From positions 1 through 13,761 of the forward strand of contig JAGSHR010000061.1 in the NCBI GenBank assembly GCA_029855985.1: DNA of 13,761 bases, read 5' to 3'. The first letter of the stretch is position 1. Each line of letters opens with the position of its first letter. Below the pieces are notes generated by a model. The model had not been told where the DNA came from, made no database searches, and worked only from the letters and a program-made list of their open reading frames with translations. Origin of the DNA: Candidatus Njordarchaeota archaeon (GTDB taxonomy: Archaea; Thermoproteota; JANJXX01; Panguiarchaeales; Panguiarchaeaceae). Below, one piece after another: positions 13,549 through 13,761 of the stretch. A program made the position numbers and the translations under genes.

Positions 13549-13561
13549 AAATATTTTTATA
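13549..13561 (+). promoter_or_regulatory. TATA box of the Gly/Arg/Trp-rich gene
   Basis: AAATATTTTTATA, centred about 55 nt before the ATG at 13612. It predicts transcription start near 13583 and a leader of about 28 nt that contains the SD AGGTG (13601-13605). Confidence 0.45.
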
Positions 13562-13587
13562 ATATTACAAATCAAATTGTAATATTA
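13560..13587. promoter_or_regulatory. Perfect 11-bp inverted repeat, operator candidate
   Basis: TAATATTACAA (13560-13570) and TTGTAATATTA (13577-13587) are exact reverse complements, 6 nt apart, centred at 13573.5. The element runs from the end of the TATA box to the predicted transcription start, the place where a bound repressor would block transcription. Confidence 0.55.
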
Positions 13588-13611
13588 GAATGAAAATTGA
13601 AGGTGAAAAAT

Positions 13612-13761
13612 ATGCCACGAGGTTGGGGAAGAAGAGGTAGAGGAAGAGGATTCGGTTGGGGATGGTGGGCAGTTCCCTGGTCATATCCAGCATACCCAAC
13701 TTATGCATCACAAGGAACACAGACTACGACACCCACAACACCCGTTTACCCATACCCCTGG
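13612..13761 (+). CDS. Gly/Arg/Trp/Pro/Tyr-rich small protein, partial (runs off the window)
   Basis: The first 50 codons of an open gene, with no stop before the window end. MPRGWGRRGRGRGFGWGWW is followed by a Pro/Tyr/Thr-rich stretch (VPWSYPAYPTYAS, then TTTPTTPVYPYPW). The MPRG...GRG opening recalls DUF5320-type small proteins that archaea and anaerobic bacteria often encode next to Mrp/NBP35 ATPases or NifX/NifB-like Fe-Mo cofactor proteins; the match is only at the N-terminus and is not certain. There is no Cys in the visible part. An overlapping ATG at 13591 opens only 16 codons in another frame. SD AGGTG is 6 nt from the ATG. It has its own promoter and an inverted-repeat operator candidate, so its expression is probably tightly controlled. 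Confidence 0.6.
   Translation, partial: MPRGWGRRGRGRGFGWGWWAVPWSYPAYPTYASQGTQTTTPTTPVYPYPW

Noticed and set aside
1..13761. tRNA, rRNA or insertion sequence
   Set aside because: No cloverleaf with a plausible T-arm, no rRNA-like GC-rich segment, no transposase motif and no long terminal inverted repeats were seen in the gaps; a computed search would be needed to exclude intron-containing tRNAs.

Overview
The window looks like a chromosomal segment of an AT-rich, probably thermophilic archaeon. The evidence is archaeal TATA boxes about 25 nt before starts or Shine-Dalgarno (SD) sites, GAGGTG-type SD sites, several TTG and GTG starts, at least one apparently leaderless gene, a 56-residue ribbon-helix-helix protein, an archaeal-type ATPase with a nuclease-like C-terminal domain, and an archaeal-length uracil phosphoribosyltransferase. 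I cannot fix the lineage; a TACK-type thermophile is a guess. No rRNA, recognisable tRNA, CRISPR array, transposase or phage gene was seen.

Layout. (1) 116-286: a small CopG-type regulator on +, followed by a T-rich terminator. (2) 319-4276, minus: a tight three-gene operon transcribed from right to left, FGGY-family kinase, then an FAD-linked oxidase with the active-site signature of alkyl-DHAP synthases, then a cysteine-rich Fe-S subunit. The most economical reading is uptake of a polyol or sugar, phosphorylation, then flavin-dependent oxidation with electrons passed to an Fe-S protein. (3) 4347-7437: housekeeping or salvage genes: an HD-domain nucleotidase-like protein (-), a dual-specificity phosphatase (+, leaderless), an SDR oxidoreductase (-), uracil phosphoribosyltransferase (+), and a small unknown protein with a charged, proline-rich tail (+). 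(4) 7548-8585, minus: a GltD-type FAD/NAD(P) oxidoreductase without the usual N-terminal Fe-S domain. Its upstream gap of about 300 bp is rich in palindromes and hairpins. (5) 8892-10834, minus: a YkgJ-family cysteine cluster protein and a YtcJ-like amidohydrolase that overlap by 4 nt. (6) 10971-11942, plus: a four-CxxC zinc protein with a ClpX-C4-like core, 6 nt upstream of a protein that reads as a ubiquitin-conjugating-enzyme (E2/UBC)-fold protein with one cysteine at the expected catalytic place. (7) 12020-13405, minus: the archaeal ATPase, with tandem 15-bp repeats across its start region. (8) 13612 to the edge, plus: the start of a Gly/Arg/Trp-rich protein behind a perfect 11-bp inverted-repeat operator candidate.

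The most interesting item is the zinc-finger/E2-like pair. It would be a minimal ubiquitin-like conjugation module with no E1, modifier or JAB protease nearby. Next are the kinase/flavo-oxidase/Fe-S operon, two strong operator candidates near the right edge, and the structured gap at 8586-8891. All family assignments come from reading motifs; no database search was run.
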